Shown one piece after another: positions 21,804-33,552 of a DNA stretch of 64,000 nucleotides. This DNA comes from Phellopilus nigrolimitatus (lineage: Eukaryota > Basidiomycota > Agaricomycetes > Hymenochaetales > Hymenochaetaceae): positions 1-64,000 of the forward strand of contig JAJOHG010000046.1 in NCBI GenBank assembly GCA_021029095.1, in the 5' to 3' direction. The notes under the pieces were generated by a model. That model searched no databases. It was not told the origin of the DNA and saw nothing but the letters and a program-made list of their open reading frames with translations. The position numbers and the translations under genes were made by a program. Numbering within the stretch: the stretch's first letter is position 1; the number at the start of each line of letters is the position of its first letter.

Positions 21804-23381
21804 TCAAAAGAATACGAGGTTGATCCCATGCTCTGCGCAATAGTGTTCTGTCTTGGGCAGATAATTACTTAAGTCAACCACATCCTCCGAGCCGTCCCAA
21901 CGAGCCAGACACTTTGGGGGAGGCACCGTAAACGCACGTAAATTGGGGAGCGTGTTGAGAATCTCAACGAAGCGCGTATCCCAGCCACCTGATACGTGCC
22001 GATTACCTGCCTTCACAAATATAGCATTGAAGTCCATAATGATGTGCAGCTCTTCAAGCAAGCTGGGAAGCAGTGGCGAATATCCTGACTCAAAAAACCA
22101 GGGGAAACTGCCGCAGTAGTGGAAGTGCAGCCTCAGGATGCGCAGTTTCGTGCAGAAAAGCAAGATATCGCACGTTTCTTTGGTATCAATGGAAGAAAGG
22201 CTTACGACAAGGGTCAATGCCTTGAGCTGAGGAAGCGCCGGCCGGACGACCACAGGCAACGAATAATCCTGTGTATCGCGTTCCTTAATGATAAGATCGC
22301 AGCCACAAAGTGTGAGATTCTTCAATGCATAGTCCTTACATGGCTGAAAAAGCCAGCGTAGATATTGCTCAGACGGTTTGTCCGCTTTCCCTGCAAAGTC
22401 GATTTCTGTGAGTTTGGAGCATGGTGATAGCTTGCTGAGGAAGTCAGGAATGGTATATGGATAGGCCTCGGGGCACGTCCAATCGATGAGTTTCAGCCGC
22501 CTAAGTGACGGCATCCGTGCAACAGTCTCGCAAAGGCCAGGCAGCTGCCGAGACGGCCCACATCTATTTCCGACAGTCAACTGCTCCAAGTCCTGAAAAT
22601 CTGCTAGGCTGCGGATAACATCGACGACATGTGGGCCAAACTCATCTGCATCGAATTGTGCCCAAACTGCAAGGGTTGCGACATTCGGGGCAACGTGCGG
22701 CAGGGCAGTGAGGAGAGCAAACATTTCGTCAGATCTGTCTTCTGCTTTTGTGTGATACTGCAGGTTGGGCATGTCGAAGCAGATATGCCGAGTCCAGGGG
22801 CCAAAGAGCGGGTTGCGGAATAGGGAGTACAAGCCAAAACTTCCAACAACTTGCACCCCTCGTTGCATGGCGCGCTGCACTGATCTGGTCCACGATCGGT
22901 GCACAAGACACATGCTCCTGAGGGTCTCGACATCCTCATGCAGGAAACTCACATGTGCCGAATAAGTGAAACGACCACCGTATTTCTGGGGGACCGAGAA
23001 ACTGCTGGCGTCTACGGGTAGATCTGCGGTAAACATGTCGACAACAAGATCCACGATCGTTAAAGGAATAGGTGTGATCGCTGTGGCAGTCAGAGCCGAT
23101 TGCGGCCACGAGCGCTCGTACGCGGTCTGACGTCTGCTATCCGAGATTTGGCGCAGAACATCTACGCCGCTCGTAAAGGAAATCTCGTCGATTTTGAATG
23201 CGGGGTCCCGGAGTATTCGAAGTAAATCGTCGAAGGCGGACAGAGAGAATTGAGGGCGTTCTTGCCCACCAAACAAGAAGGATGCCAACAAAGCATCTGA
23301 TTCAGAACTGAATCGGACACGGGCCTGTGAGTCTGTATCGACAAAATAAGGGCCATGTGTGGATCCAGATGTGACTGTCAT
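21804..23381 (-). CDS. F-box/LRR-like protein, single exon
   Basis: An uninterrupted 525-residue frame from ATG 23381. It opens with HGPYFVDTDSQARVRFSSES, then DSRRQTAYERSWP, then a degenerate F-box-like segment near residues 165-190 with RSMCLVHRSWTRSVQRAM. From about residue 200 on there are repeated leucine-rich segments (PNVATLAVWAQF, MPSLRRLKLIDW, YALKNLTLCGC, LPQLKALTLVVSL, TKLRILRLHF). Such proteins are numerous in Agaricomycetes and are usually taken as substrate receptors for SCF ubiquitin ligases; the target is unknown. The pseudogene at 14030-15545 and the gene at 38841-40487 are paralogues. Confidence 0.8.
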   Translation of the reverse strand: MTVTSGSTHGPYFVDTDSQARVRFSSESDALLASFLFGGQERPQFSLSAFDDLLRILRDPAFKIDEISFTSGVDVLRQISDSRRQTAYERSWPQSALTATAITPIPLTIVDLVVDMFTADLPVDASSFSVPQKYGGRFTYSAHVSFLHEDVETLRSMCLVHRSWTRSVQRAMQRGVQVVGSFGLYSLFRNPLFGPWTRHICFDMPNLQYHTKAEDRSDEMFALLTALPHVAPNVATLAVWAQFDADEFGPHVVDVIRSLADFQDLEQLTVGNRCGPSRQLPGLCETVARMPSLRRLKLIDWTCPEAYPYTIPDFLSKLSPCSKLTEIDFAGKADKPSEQYLRWLFQPCKDYALKNLTLCGCDLIIKERDTQDYSLPVVVRPALPQLKALTLVVSLSSIDTKETCDILLFCTKLRILRLHFHYCGSFPWFFESGYSPLLPSLLEELHIIMDFNAIFVKAGNRHVSGGWDTRFVEILNTLPNLRAFTVPPPKCLARWDGSEDVVDLSNYLPKTEHYCAEHGINLVFF

Positions 23382-23846
23382 AGCTGTATGATGAAGGCTC
23401 TATGCGGGCGCGTTGTTGTTGCTTGTCCTTTTGTTTGTATTCATCTGCCATAAGCCATTACGTAACTACTCTCTACGGTTTACTTCGAGTTACGATTTTT
23501 TGAACGAAGCTGAAAGCCTATTCTATGCAGTGTCAGCAGCTTCTCTTAATCGTCCTATCTGGAACAGGCGCATGTTCGATATTCATTAACATAAAGAAAA
23601 GAAATGTCGAATGAACATTCTATGTCTATTTCTACGTCTAGTTGTATCGTCAGAAACGGTAGATGAGTGTCTTTGCCCCATTAGCAGACTTACGTTCCTC
23701 CTCCACCGATGCACTACTGCTTTCCCCCTTACGTTCTTCCAACCCAACGCCCGCAAAACTCATTATCTTTAGCATAGCAATCAATCTAAGGCTATTAAGA
23801 GTATCCTTTGAGAAATCCAACGGAGTTCTGAACTAATCGTGTCCAT
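23382..23846. other. Intergenic region
   Basis: Promoter side of the F-box-like gene and 3' flank of the MFS gene. It carries the sequence near 23535-23580 that resembles 13483-13530. No gene is seen. Confidence 0.5.
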
Positions 23847-26353
23847 TCAAGAGCCAAAAGCAGGCATCGCCTTAGCGAACTTGCTGCGCGCACGGATCTG
23901 CGGGCCCCAGCGGAACAGCTACGAAAATTAATAAGCTTTATGTTATAGCTATAAACATGAATAAGGTCGAAGGAGAGCTGCTTACGACAAAGGGGATAGG
24001 CATCATCAGGACCGCGATGAACGCAAAGATGGTGGACGCCCATTTGAACGTCAAGCTGTTGTACATCTGCCGCGTGAACAGCGGGAATGCAGTCCCTGCA
24101 ATATTGCCTGACGAATCGGTTTTGTAAACGTTTAGAGGACAATGTGGGACGAAACGGAAAGAGCCCACGACAAAGACTTTGGCCCGCGAGAGCGGAGGAC
24201 GCGAATGGACCGTAGCTAGGGTGATCGCTTCGCGTCAGTAAGTTGGATGCGAATGACGAGAGTTCCTTACCAGTCAGCAAGGTATGTAAAGACGGTAAGA
24301 TAGATGATATACATCGACCACATGAAAAGCTGGACGAAGGATGTGAATGAGTAAAGTTTCCCTAAACATACCTTCATCTCTATACTCACTGTTATTCCAA
24401 TGGCCATACCAATCCAGTGGACGTTTGCGTACGACGTCCATGCATACAGGAACATCGAAGCCGGGAAAAGAATACCCGCGAAGCACGCTGAATAGAGACG
24501 CGCCTCCTTTCCCTTGACACCCACTCGTTTTCTGATAAATTCAGGTTATGTGATTAATAAGTCGTCGCGGCAATGAACACAGAAGAACATACTTGTAGAT
24601 TCTCTCTTGGTAGAATTGGTTAGACATGTATCCAAAAATCGAGCCGATCCTGCGAGATGCTTCGTGAGCTCACAATCTAAGCATGATCCAGGAAATGCCA
24701 GAAAGCTTACAGCATAGTAACGAACACTGTCCCGACTTCGCCTATGTTGAAATTATGCAGCTCTTGAAACGCGGGGGAAATGGATCTGGAAGACAGAGTT
24801 TCAGAGAAAAACGCAAGAAAGTCAAGTGAGGATCAACCTACTCAACCAAAACGTAAAGGACGCCCCAGGCGAAACCGACCCATAACTTCATGGAAAAGAC
24901 GATCATTATTCTGCATTCTCATGGACGGATAAAGAAGGGACAAGTCTTACACTGAAGCTCGCGACAACAGGCTCAGTAAAAAGCAGGTCTTGATAATCGG
25001 TAAGTTAGTCAGAGCCAATTCACCGAGGATGTCAAATAGGACTTACAAATCGGACGGGTGCAAGAGAGCAAGATCAAAGAGCGCAGGCTTCCTCTTTCGT
25101 CTTCGATGCGTGCGCGATACCGAAGGTCGCCCGATTCCTCTCGCAGTCTTCTGGCGAGCCGGGTTAGGAGGACCGAAGAGCGTGTCTCCTTCATGGTGAT
25201 GACCATGACAATGAAGAAGGCACCGTCAATACTACATGACAAAATTGAAGGCAAAAATGTAAGGATGTAAAATATACGAAAAAATGGTGGCGCACATTAC
25301 ACTAACCCACTGTATCCAACGCCATCCGAGATTTGCATTCATCTCGATCCACCCGGAAAAGACGGGTCCCACGCCGGTGGCACTGATCGCAGCGATAGAA
25401 AAGACAGCCATCGGAACCCCTCGTCTAAAAGGGGGGTGAATGGACAGCAACAAACAACGAGTGAAAAACTTACTCATGCGGTGCCCATATATCTGCAATA
25501 GTACCACCCACCATGGTAGACCCGGTTGAACCAGCAGCACCACAGATGAACCGGAAGATAATGACGGACTGGATGTTCTTCGCTCTAGCAAAAGAAAGAA
25601 AAAAAGGCAAGGGAGAAGAGTTTTCGTAAGACTCATGAACAGCAGGGAAGCAAAGGCGAACGAACAATGCGATACCAAGTTGCATGAGAAGGAAAATGAG
25701 AATGGAAGCAACGTATAACGGCTGTCTACCAAACTCCTCGCTGAATGGAGCGGTAACTAATGGAGTGATGGCAAACCCCAGCGCGTATGTACTGAAGCCA
25801 ACTGTGGCCTGGAAGACCGTGCAATTCAGGTCGTGAGTCATGGAGGTGTATCCCATGGCATAGGTAGACGCGCCAGCAGCTGTTCGTATTAAGTGAGCTT
25901 TCAGTGAAAATGTATAAGATACAAAATCACTTACCCGATAGACAAGTAAATACCGACGCGGCGATGGTTATAGCCCACTTACGACCCCGCGAGAAATTCG
26001 CGGGGTTGCGAGCATCCCCCTTTTCCCAATCGATCTGGGAGACCAACCATTAGAAACCATACTCTGTCGAGACCAATGGAGACGACACGAACGTATAGGA
26101 TGTCAGCGGAAGGCGGAGTCGAGCGTTCATCGCTCTTCTCCTGTTTACCTTCGTTCTCATCCTCACAACGACCTTGAGAGGCGGGATGCTCACCACGTAA
26201 AGTTCGGGCACTGTGCTGCGCTATTCCCTCCTCCAGCGCCTGTGCGCTAGGTCGCGACTGCAGGTTTAAACGCGGATCGATATATTCCTGAGCGGAATTG
26301 ACGTCGAGGACAGCAAGGTGTTCGAAAGGCGTCTTGTCGTCGCTTGTAGCCAT
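23847..26353 (-). CDS. MFS transporter, DHA1-like drug/polyamine type
   Basis: A multi-exon gene from ATG 26353 (MATSDDKTPFEHLAVLDV) to the stop at 23847. A long charged cytosolic N-terminus precedes IDWEKGDARNPANFSRGRKW, the usual entry to the first membrane helix in fungal DHA1 proteins. Membrane segments follow: GYTSMTHDLNC, then FSTYALGFAITPLVTAPFSE and EFGRQPLYV, the MFS motif A region. Later come IFRFICGAAGSTGSTMVGG, IADIWAPHERGVPMAVFS and GVGPVFSGWI, then the central loop with arginine-rich sequence, GSIFGYMSNQFYQERIY, and the last helices ending IPFVLFRWGPQIRARSKFA. Transport is expected to be proton-coupled at the plasma membrane. The substrate cannot be told from the sequence. Several exons are short. 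Confidence 0.85.
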
Positions 26354-27459
26354 TTCTCTACTTGCGATTTCTTCCTCAAAATCTGATATAGCCAGAGCGG
26401 AGTGTTCAAGGAATAGTCAGAGCACTTCGTGTGTCGAAGGAGGGAAAATGCAAAGTGGTGCGATTTATTTTTGGTAAAGTTACTCGCCATCCTTTTGCGA
26501 GCTTTAGCCGACTGATGTCTCGGATGAGTCATCTTATCACGATTTTGTTATTTACAGTAGGAGATCCAAGTCGCTCCTCCTTCCGGCCTGAATTTCTGTC
26601 ACCGTCCATTTTCTTCATGACTCACAAAGTCGATGATTCGCATTTTTGAGCGGTCTGTTCCAAAAAAATCAAGTCCAAAACTCAAGTGTTTCTTGGAAAT
26701 AGCAGCCCAACCAGGATAGACAACGGTAGCCCGTCCCGACGAGCAGAGTCAGGTGAGGATTGCGTATTCAAAGAAAATGGCACTGGCATCTTCACGTCGA
26801 GACATCGATCTTGCCGTTATAGAATCTTCTTCCCTCAGATCGTAGAGCACTGCTTCAGCGCTGATGCTGCGGCGATCGTCTAGATCGTCCATCATTCTTA
26901 AAGGACCCACATCGCCCACCAAGGCAAGCCGCGAACCATCTGGGATGAAGTACAAGTGCTCGCAACCGTTCAGGATGAACAATTTGGAACGTATATGTGG
27001 AACAAGCTGGCTGTCGTCCTAGTGCGTGCGCCAGGAATGAGTTGCGGAGCGAGCTTTTCCCAGGCTATGTACTCCTGGCATTTTCAGCCTGCATGAGTGA
27101 TAAGAGCATTTCAGTATTTAGCCACACTATGAAGCCGGTAGTGACCGTCATACCTTTTGATTGCCTCCGTGGTAAGTTTAGGAACTTACATAAGTAGGCT
27201 TTCAGGCATGAGAAATTCCAGCACGAGAAGTAACACCAGCACATTGTATATTTCGATTTCGATTTTCCAAGCTACATCTTCAGCAATACAGACACATACA
27301 ACAATCTAAGGTACAAAGTCTATTAGCTCGTGGTAAACAGCGAGCTAGTGGTTTGAAAGTTTGGGTTTCTGTCCGCGGTAGAATGAGTAGAGAAATTCAA
27401 AGTGAGTCCATTGGCTCTCGAACGCTCAGAGAACTAGCTTCCAGTGCAGCATTTAACAG
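26354..27459. other. Intergenic with a possible coding remnant
   Basis: Most of this is non-coding. A minus-strand frame at 26749-26982 contains LNGCEHLYFIPDGSRLALVG and EAVLYDLREEDSIT, which resemble the propeller-like half of some Agaricomycete F-box proteins. It has no matching start, F-box or splice structure and is best seen as a remnant. Nothing is recognised at 27000-27459. Confidence 0.35.
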
Positions 27460-28927
27460 CTAATTAGACCCGTAGTTGGTCGTAGCATTCGTGTTGCTGG
27501 TGGTGGCAATCCCGACCTTACGGTTCTGCGTGTCAAAGACCGTGTAGAAGCGTTGGACTGCGCAAAGACATATCAGTTTTCAAAGCAGAGCCCGAATCAA
27601 AGAAAGAATTGAACGCACGCCACGCGAAGCCGTTGATGAAGTCCAAGCCCTGTCCGCTGTTGGAGCCGTTGTCCGCAGCAACCAGGTAGATGTCGCTGCT
27701 GCTGCCACCGAGCTTGGAGTTAAGCGAGCGCGGCCAAATCTGCGCGTCGCGGGTGAATTCGTAGGTTGTACCGCCAATCTTGAAGAAGAGCGACTTGAGG
27801 TTCTGGTACTGGCTGTCGCTGATCTTGAGCAGACCAGTCGTTTGGTCGGGAGTTCCGCCCGTCGCGGTCTGGTATGCCTAGGTTGGGTGTCAGATCGAAA
27901 TTCTACACCGAAAGGAAACGGAAAACATACCTTGTACGCGTCAGTCGCGAGGTAGAGCAGAGTTGTGCCCGTGTCGACGATTCCTGCGGTTTCCTTAAGA
28001 ATCTGCGTGCCGTCTGCGGAGCCGTACGTGATGCTCTGATCAATGCCCCAGTAACGGCTTGCTGGGCTTGTCGACGTGATATCTACGTAGTTGATCGAGC
28101 CCGTGAATTTAGTCGAGTCTGTGCCACCGAAAGTAAGCTCGCCGTTAGCGACGTTCGAGCTACTTGTTGTCGGTTCGTAGCTGATGCCGATCGAGTTGGT
28201 AGAAATCGTCTTTTGCGCAAAGAGATTGTCCGTGACGGTAGGGACAGGCTTGTTGTCACTGACGGTACCCTGCGTGAGGTCGACGGGACCAATGCCAAGG
28301 ATGCCGTCCTGGCCAGTGAAGCCCTGAGAGAGAGAACATATCAGCTTAAGCGCAAGGTTGAAAGCTGAAGAGCCTTACTTGAGAAGTAGTCGCGACACCG
28401 AGGCCCTGCTTCTGAATGACAAGGTCTGAACTGAGGAATACTTTGTCGATGTATTCCTCGCCCGAGAAGGAGCCCGAGCCGTAGCTGACCTTGATCGTGC
28501 TCTTGGTGTCCTGCGATGTTGACGTCGGGGTATACTTCTTGGACGCGCCGACCCAGGTGTTGGAGGACCCGGTGTCAATCCTGCAAAGGAAATTGGTATT
28601 AGAAAAGATGAGGAGCACGGAAGGTAAGAGATGAACGCACAGCAGATTAAACTTGTTGTCGGCTGAGCCTACACCGACCTGCAGAGTGTAGGTGACACCG
28701 GCGTCGGTCACGTCGATCGTGCTGTCGGTATTAGCGGCGGTGTTTCCTGCGAAGGAAACAAGCTTCTTGAGGTCCGCAGAGTTGGCGACATTCGGACCGT
28801 GCGGGCTGTAACCTTTGACGAACTTCGCGACGCGAGCGCGCTCCGCATCAATGAAACTCTTCGCATTGCCGGTGTGCTTGAGCTGCGTGGCGATGGGGAG
28901 GCTATGGACTTTGACTTGGGACGCCAT
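27460..28927 (-). CDS. Pepsin-family (A1) aspartic protease, polyporopepsin-like
   Basis: A multi-exon gene from ATG 28927 (MASQVKVHSLPIA; an in-frame ATG at 28948 is also possible) to the stop at 27460. Both catalytic motifs are present: IDTGSSNTWVGASKKY and GIVDTGTTLLYLAT. Other matches to polyporopepsin are VSYGSGSFSGEEY, DGILGIGPVDLT, TVTDNLFAQ, STSPASRYWGIDQSI and GLDFINGFAWLQRFY near the end. The N-terminal about 85 residues look like a propeptide (ERARVAKFVKG). No hydrophobic signal peptide is seen at the start. That fits some known basidiomycete relatives, but it leaves the export route unclear, unless a short upstream exon was missed. Expected role: acid endopeptidase for nutrition or turnover. 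Confidence 0.92.
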
Positions 28928-28949
28928 GCCGCGATATTTGGATGGCAAG

Positions 28950-30478
28950 CAACCTATGGTGGATATACTGAGATGGGGAAGATTAGGGAGCGAGCTTGAG
29001 TGGATTGGTGAAGAGGAATGCGCAGCGAGGAGCGTCCTTTATACGCAATTCGAGTGGCGGTTGCGTCACTGCAGTCGCCATCATAGCTAGGAATAATGCT
29101 ACATTGGGTAAATTTAGAAGCAGCGTTCGCCACATAGCTCCTAGGAGACGACAAAAGAGGGTGTATTCGGTAGCCGCTGTTAAGCACCCTCAGAGAGCCA
29201 GATAGAAGAAGCCTAGGCGGTCAATTTCTCCGAACTTGGCGTTGTAGCAATAGCAGGCTCGTATGGCATAGATAACGCTTCCCCGGACAGCTTTATTGCA
29301 GTACTCGAAGCACTAGAGACTTATGGTAGACACCTCCTTAGCATATGATAAAAGCTTTGAGGCATCGATTTGTACTCAATACCTCCGAGGAGAGTATAAG
29401 ATCCACATCGTGTGGCGCACGCCTCTGGCACGAGGGGGCGTTGACAACATGCCCAGTTATTGCAGCTCCATCTGACATCAGGAAGGCGAATTGGTTGAGG
29501 GGGAGCGAACGATAGCAAATATCAGTTGCAGTGCAGTGTGTGCCACGGATGAAGTAGACTGTCTTACGTGAGCGTCTAACGAGAAAATCGGACTACGAGT
29601 CCCCTTTTGCTTTATTAGTCGTCTGCGGAAAATACGGCTTCAACGGACCCGCCCCAGCCCGATGTCATGTCGTCGGACATTTCTTGCAAGGAGATATCAA
29701 AGAAGATATAGTGAGCAGCATAGAAGCATGATAAAACTAACCTGACTTGGGATTGGACAACTTGCACTACTTATTTGTGATTGCGTCATTTCCACACTGG
29801 GATAAAATGTGGCACAAGCGAGACCTAGTTCATGACATAGCGCAACTTCGGGTAAACCGAAATCGAGGAAAAGAGCATTCGTTTAGTTGACGTTTGCTGC
29901 AAGTAACTTACGGTACCAAAGAGATAAGAAGTGAACGAGAAGACCGAATGCTTCGCTGTTTTCCCACGTCGACTTCGTAAATAGGTTCCGAGCATCAGTA
30001 TATCCCCGTGTGTCTCAATAATGGAGGGCGAAAAGACAGTCTCCACCTGATAAAGTGTTCGGCCGAGTCAACCATAAGAGTACGTCAAGGACCGACACGT
30101 GTTGTCGGAGCAAAGTTGGTAATGACGAAGATCCTTTTCGGTAATCGTTATTGCAGTCCTAGAGGGCACAATAGTTTATCAGTGTATGAAAGGCGGTGGC
30201 GACGTCAGTAAGCAGGGTAAAAAATTCAGAGGTCACAGGTGATCTGTATTCGTTCTCGCTCGCAAGCATAAGCGTCAACGCAATTGGGAAGACTACCCAC
30301 CTACACGCGTCATAAAAACAAATTTTGAACAAATCGTCATCATCATCAAATAAACATACATTTAGGCGAGACACACTAGGAGATAGAACAGATAGCACAA
30401 AGAGGAGGACAGAAGCCAGAATGGATAAATCATTGACACAAAAATCAAGGGTGATATACTTTTGAGTGGTCATTCATT
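28950..30478. other. Intergenic with a possible WSC-domain scrap
   Basis: A minus-strand segment at 29340-29520 reads WSCNNWACCQRPLVPEACAT, then RCGSYTLLGGIEYKS, which faintly recalls a WSC carbohydrate-binding domain. It lacks the rest of that domain and any gene context. The remaining sequence shows no supported gene. Confidence 0.3.
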
Positions 30479-31893
30479 TTAGTCTTCGAGCTCGAGATCC
30501 CCGTACGGCTTCGCCTTGAAGTAGCTCTCATCGAAGTGGTGCACGCGCACGAAGCCGTCCTCTCCACCAGAAGCATAACATTTTCCAGAGGGGTGGACGG
30601 CCAATCTGATATAAGGAAAAAGACGGTGTTCAGAACAGAATATAGAGCACGAACGACGGAAACGGCCGTACGTGTTGATAGGACCGAAGTGGCCCTTCAC
30701 TCGCCCCAATTCCTCCTCAAAAACCTTATGCCAGAACCGCGTCTCAAATTTACCCTGCCGTGATGAAGTGGTGGTGACACTCATTGCGTCCTGACCGCCT
30801 CCGAGAAGTACCTGCAAAAACATTTAGACACTTAAGTCTTATTATTTCGCAAGAACGACATACATATGGTTTTTGAAATGCGATAGCAGCGCTGTTTAGT
30901 GGCGTTTCAGTTGAGTAGGTCTTGAGCACCTGGAGCGTCCTCGTGTCATGCAACTAGGCAACCCTCCCTTTAGTATCCACTCAAAGGGAACAAATGATAC
31001 AACTGCACTCACTCTTGCCGTTTTGTCCTTGCTGCTCGTGATGAAATAGGAGCGGTCTGGGGCGATCTGAAGGTCCGTGACGATATCCATGTGTGCGCGC
31101 TCGTTATTCAGCACCTCGTCGCCTGTCTTCGCGTCAAAAAGTGCGACCTTGCCAGACTCGTGCCCGGTAAGGATGAGATTCGCAATGTGCGCAAACGTGC
31201 AGACGGTTGGCTTAGAACCGATCGGGTTGAACATCGTAGTGGGTTCTTCGGACTCTGCAAACACGCATTCGTACGCAAAAAAAGGAGAAAAAATCAGGAG
31301 ATCGCACGCACGCTTCGTCCCGTCGCCTTCGCGGTTGATGTTGAAGATGCGTATGCAGCTCTGGTGGCCCATACGCTGTTCAGTGATGCACACGACCTGC
31401 TCATCGTCCTCGCTGAATGCCACGCGCTTAACCGCGGTCGGGAACTCCCATGTATACAGGCATTTGCCCGTCGCGACTTGCCAGAGCTTCATGTTGTTGT
31501 CTGCCGCTCCCGAGACGAGGTACTGTGATTTTGCTGTGCTTGGGTTAAAAAAATTTCTCCTCCTTCGAAGAGACAGAAAAGAGCACACGCACAGTCGACG
31601 TCGATCGTCCAGACGGTCCCGTTGTGTCCATCATATGTCCCTACCCGCTCGCCATTGTCGGAGAACCAGACATTGATACCAATATCTTTCGAGCAGGAGA
31701 AGAGCAGATCCCCCTCAGCGTTGAATTTGATCTGCGTCAGCGAACGCTCATGGCCTGCAAACCTTCAAATATCAGTAAAAATGCACAAGAATTTAGAGTC
31801 AATAGAGGCACGGACCTTGAAGAAGGATCGGTCTCTGCAGATCGTAAGAACATGAGCTAGATCACTGTGCTTGAGCAGCAAAATACTCACCAT
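30479..31893 (-). CDS. TIF34: Translation initiation factor eIF3 subunit i
   Basis: A WD40 protein of about 330 residues encoded by many short exons. The first coding exon holds only the ATG (31891-31893). The next is 19 nt (31816-31834), giving [20 protein letters not shown] as in eIF3i of other eukaryotes. WD-type segments follow: [60 protein letters not shown], then [20 protein letters not shown] and [20 protein letters not shown]. The end is [20 protein letters not shown] plus a short acidic tail. eIF3i is a scaffold subunit of the eIF3 complex on the 40S ribosome in the cytoplasm. Identification is firm. Confidence 0.96.
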
Positions 31894-32363
31894 GTCGATG
31901 TGAGGACTTCGTCGTCGTTGCGGGCGGTGACAAGATCCGGAAATTACTGACCGAAGGGTATGTTCCCACGGTCGCTCATCGACGTCCATTACTCCCGGCA
32001 TCGCTCATTTTTGCTTCTCGACGACTCATCACAGGCAATCCAGAAATCTCGCAACGCATCGAAGAGGCTCAAGCTTTTTTCCATAAAACTCACAACTAGA
32101 ATGAACCAAGTCCGCACAATCTTGTGACCCGATAGCAAATTGACGTGTTTCTGATTTGCTTCTGCTCTCCCCAAAACAAATGACGTGTGAGTACAGTTAG
32201 TACAAAGGTCTTCGCAATTTATTGCACATATTACTTATTCTAAAGGTGCATCCAGAGTTGATCTAGAGCGTACAAATCATGAAAGCGTACAAATTCAAAG
32301 CCGCAGACTAAGCTGCGTCAAGAGCTGCATCAAGGCACAACCTACATTTTTGTATATTCGGAT
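31894..32363. other. Intergenic, promoter of eIF3i
   Basis: This is the upstream region of the minus-strand eIF3i gene and the 3' flank of the next minus-strand gene. No gene or repeat is recognised. Confidence 0.5.
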
Positions 32364-32991
32364 TTATAACCTCCTGCTCGAGTTTCCGTACCGGTTTCCG
32401 ATAGCAGTTGCTCCGCTGCTGTCACCGTTTGGTCTCGGTATCGCGCCATTGAAGGCAGGGGTATTTTGGGCGGCGTTGGGCGGAGAAATCATCATGCCTC
32501 TCATAATAGCATCAAGGTCGCGGGATACGGGTTGCTGGTGGAAGGTAGGACTGTTTTTCTTCAGTGTGACCGATTCAAAGAGTTCCTCCTCTTCGAGCTT
32601 TTTGACCTCTGCGCGGAGGTTTGCCATGACGCGTTCGAATATCACTGACGGATAAAGACAGGGGGCGCAGTGAGCGTTTAATGACAGACATCAGGTAATG
32701 GGCCAACAGAGGTCTACATAATGCATGCCACTCACTCTGCTCCTCTCTGGGGTCTTTTGATCTTGGGAGAATTATGGGCTTGATTGGGCCAGCGTCCGAC
32801 CACTTCGTTCTCCGTAGGCCTATCTCCTCTTCGACCCTCCTTGCAAAGTCCTCGTCGGATAGCGTCATGTCGGCTATAGACGTCTCATCCTGGCCATACT
32901 CGGTGCTTATTGTTTCTGAGGGCGAGGGTGCGCGGAGGACAGGTGGGGCATAGACGGGATCGACGGTATGTGTGTGTCGGGCGCTAGGCAT
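32364..32991 (-). CDS. Small conserved hypothetical protein
   Basis: Two exons: 32736-32991 (MPSARHTHTVDPVYAPPVLR to a phase-1 donor AGAGTGAGT) and 32364-32644. Phases agree and give about 178 residues. The N-terminus is Pro/Ser/Thr-rich and disordered. The middle holds LSDEDFARRVEEEIGLRRTKW and PIKPIILPRSKDPREEQS, and the second exon begins ERVMANLRAEVKKLEEEELF, a likely coiled coil. It ends in a Pro/Gly/Asn-rich tail. No known domain is recognised. Its place beside eIF3i and RNR1 suggests an ordinary conserved gene. It could be an adaptor or spindle- or cytoskeleton-type small protein, but nothing supports a specific role. Confidence 0.65.
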
Positions 32992-33429
32992 GGTTTGAAT
33001 TAGCTCGGTGTTCGCTTATAGTTCACCAGGATGATGCAGGCTGTGATGATAGATGACTGTTTATAAGTACTGAGACAGTGAGAACGGAGAAACGGATGGA
33101 GCAATGAGCAGCCTCACGGCAGACATACAAGTTGTACAAACACCAGTCAAGAACGCGAACGCGTCCAGAGCTTGTTCGTCTTGTTCTCGCACCTCTTCCC
33201 ACGCCTTCGGAACACGAAATTCTCCTTAGTCTCTTTATTTAAAATCTTCCTCTTATTCATTGTGCACACTTTTTTCTTGATTTCAAGTACTCTGGAAATC
33301 TGGATACTCGCAAAAATTTCAGCATTTTTTTTTTGGCCTAGCAGAGATTTTTGAATAATTTTTTTTTGTTTTTAAACTCCGACTAAAATGGCGCCAACTC
33401 AGAGCCGAGATGATTCAGGTTTGCTCACG
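32992..33429. other. Intergenic between divergent genes
   Basis: AT-rich sequence with poly-T tracts (33305-33370). It is shared as upstream DNA by the minus-strand small protein and the plus-strand ribonucleotide reductase gene. Confidence 0.5.
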
Positions 33430-33552
33430 ACTCATTTATAAACCGACGCGTCGACGCGACTTTCCTTCCACCCATACCACCACCACCTCGTCCACCACTA
33501 CCTCCTCCCAATAAGTCTCTCCTCCCCCTCTTGCACAACACTGTGAGACCTG
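33430..33552 (+). promoter_or_regulatory. RNR1 promoter with TATA and MCB boxes
   Basis: TTTATAAA lies near 33435. ACGCGT (33446-33451) follows directly, with a second ACGCGA 5 bases on in the stretch GACGCGTCGACGCGAC. ACGCGT is the MluI cell-cycle box bound by MBF (Swi6/Mbp1) in fungi and is typical of ribonucleotide reductase genes. Two more ACGCGT copies sit in the second intron (33659-33664 and 33672-33677). A pyrimidine-rich leader with ACCACCACC runs to the start codon. G1/S regulation is inferred. Confidence 0.7.

Noticed and set aside
29340..29520. WSC-domain protein gene
   Set aside because: Only one short cysteine-containing segment matches; the remaining domain and any exon structure are absent, so it is kept only as a note on the intergenic stretch.
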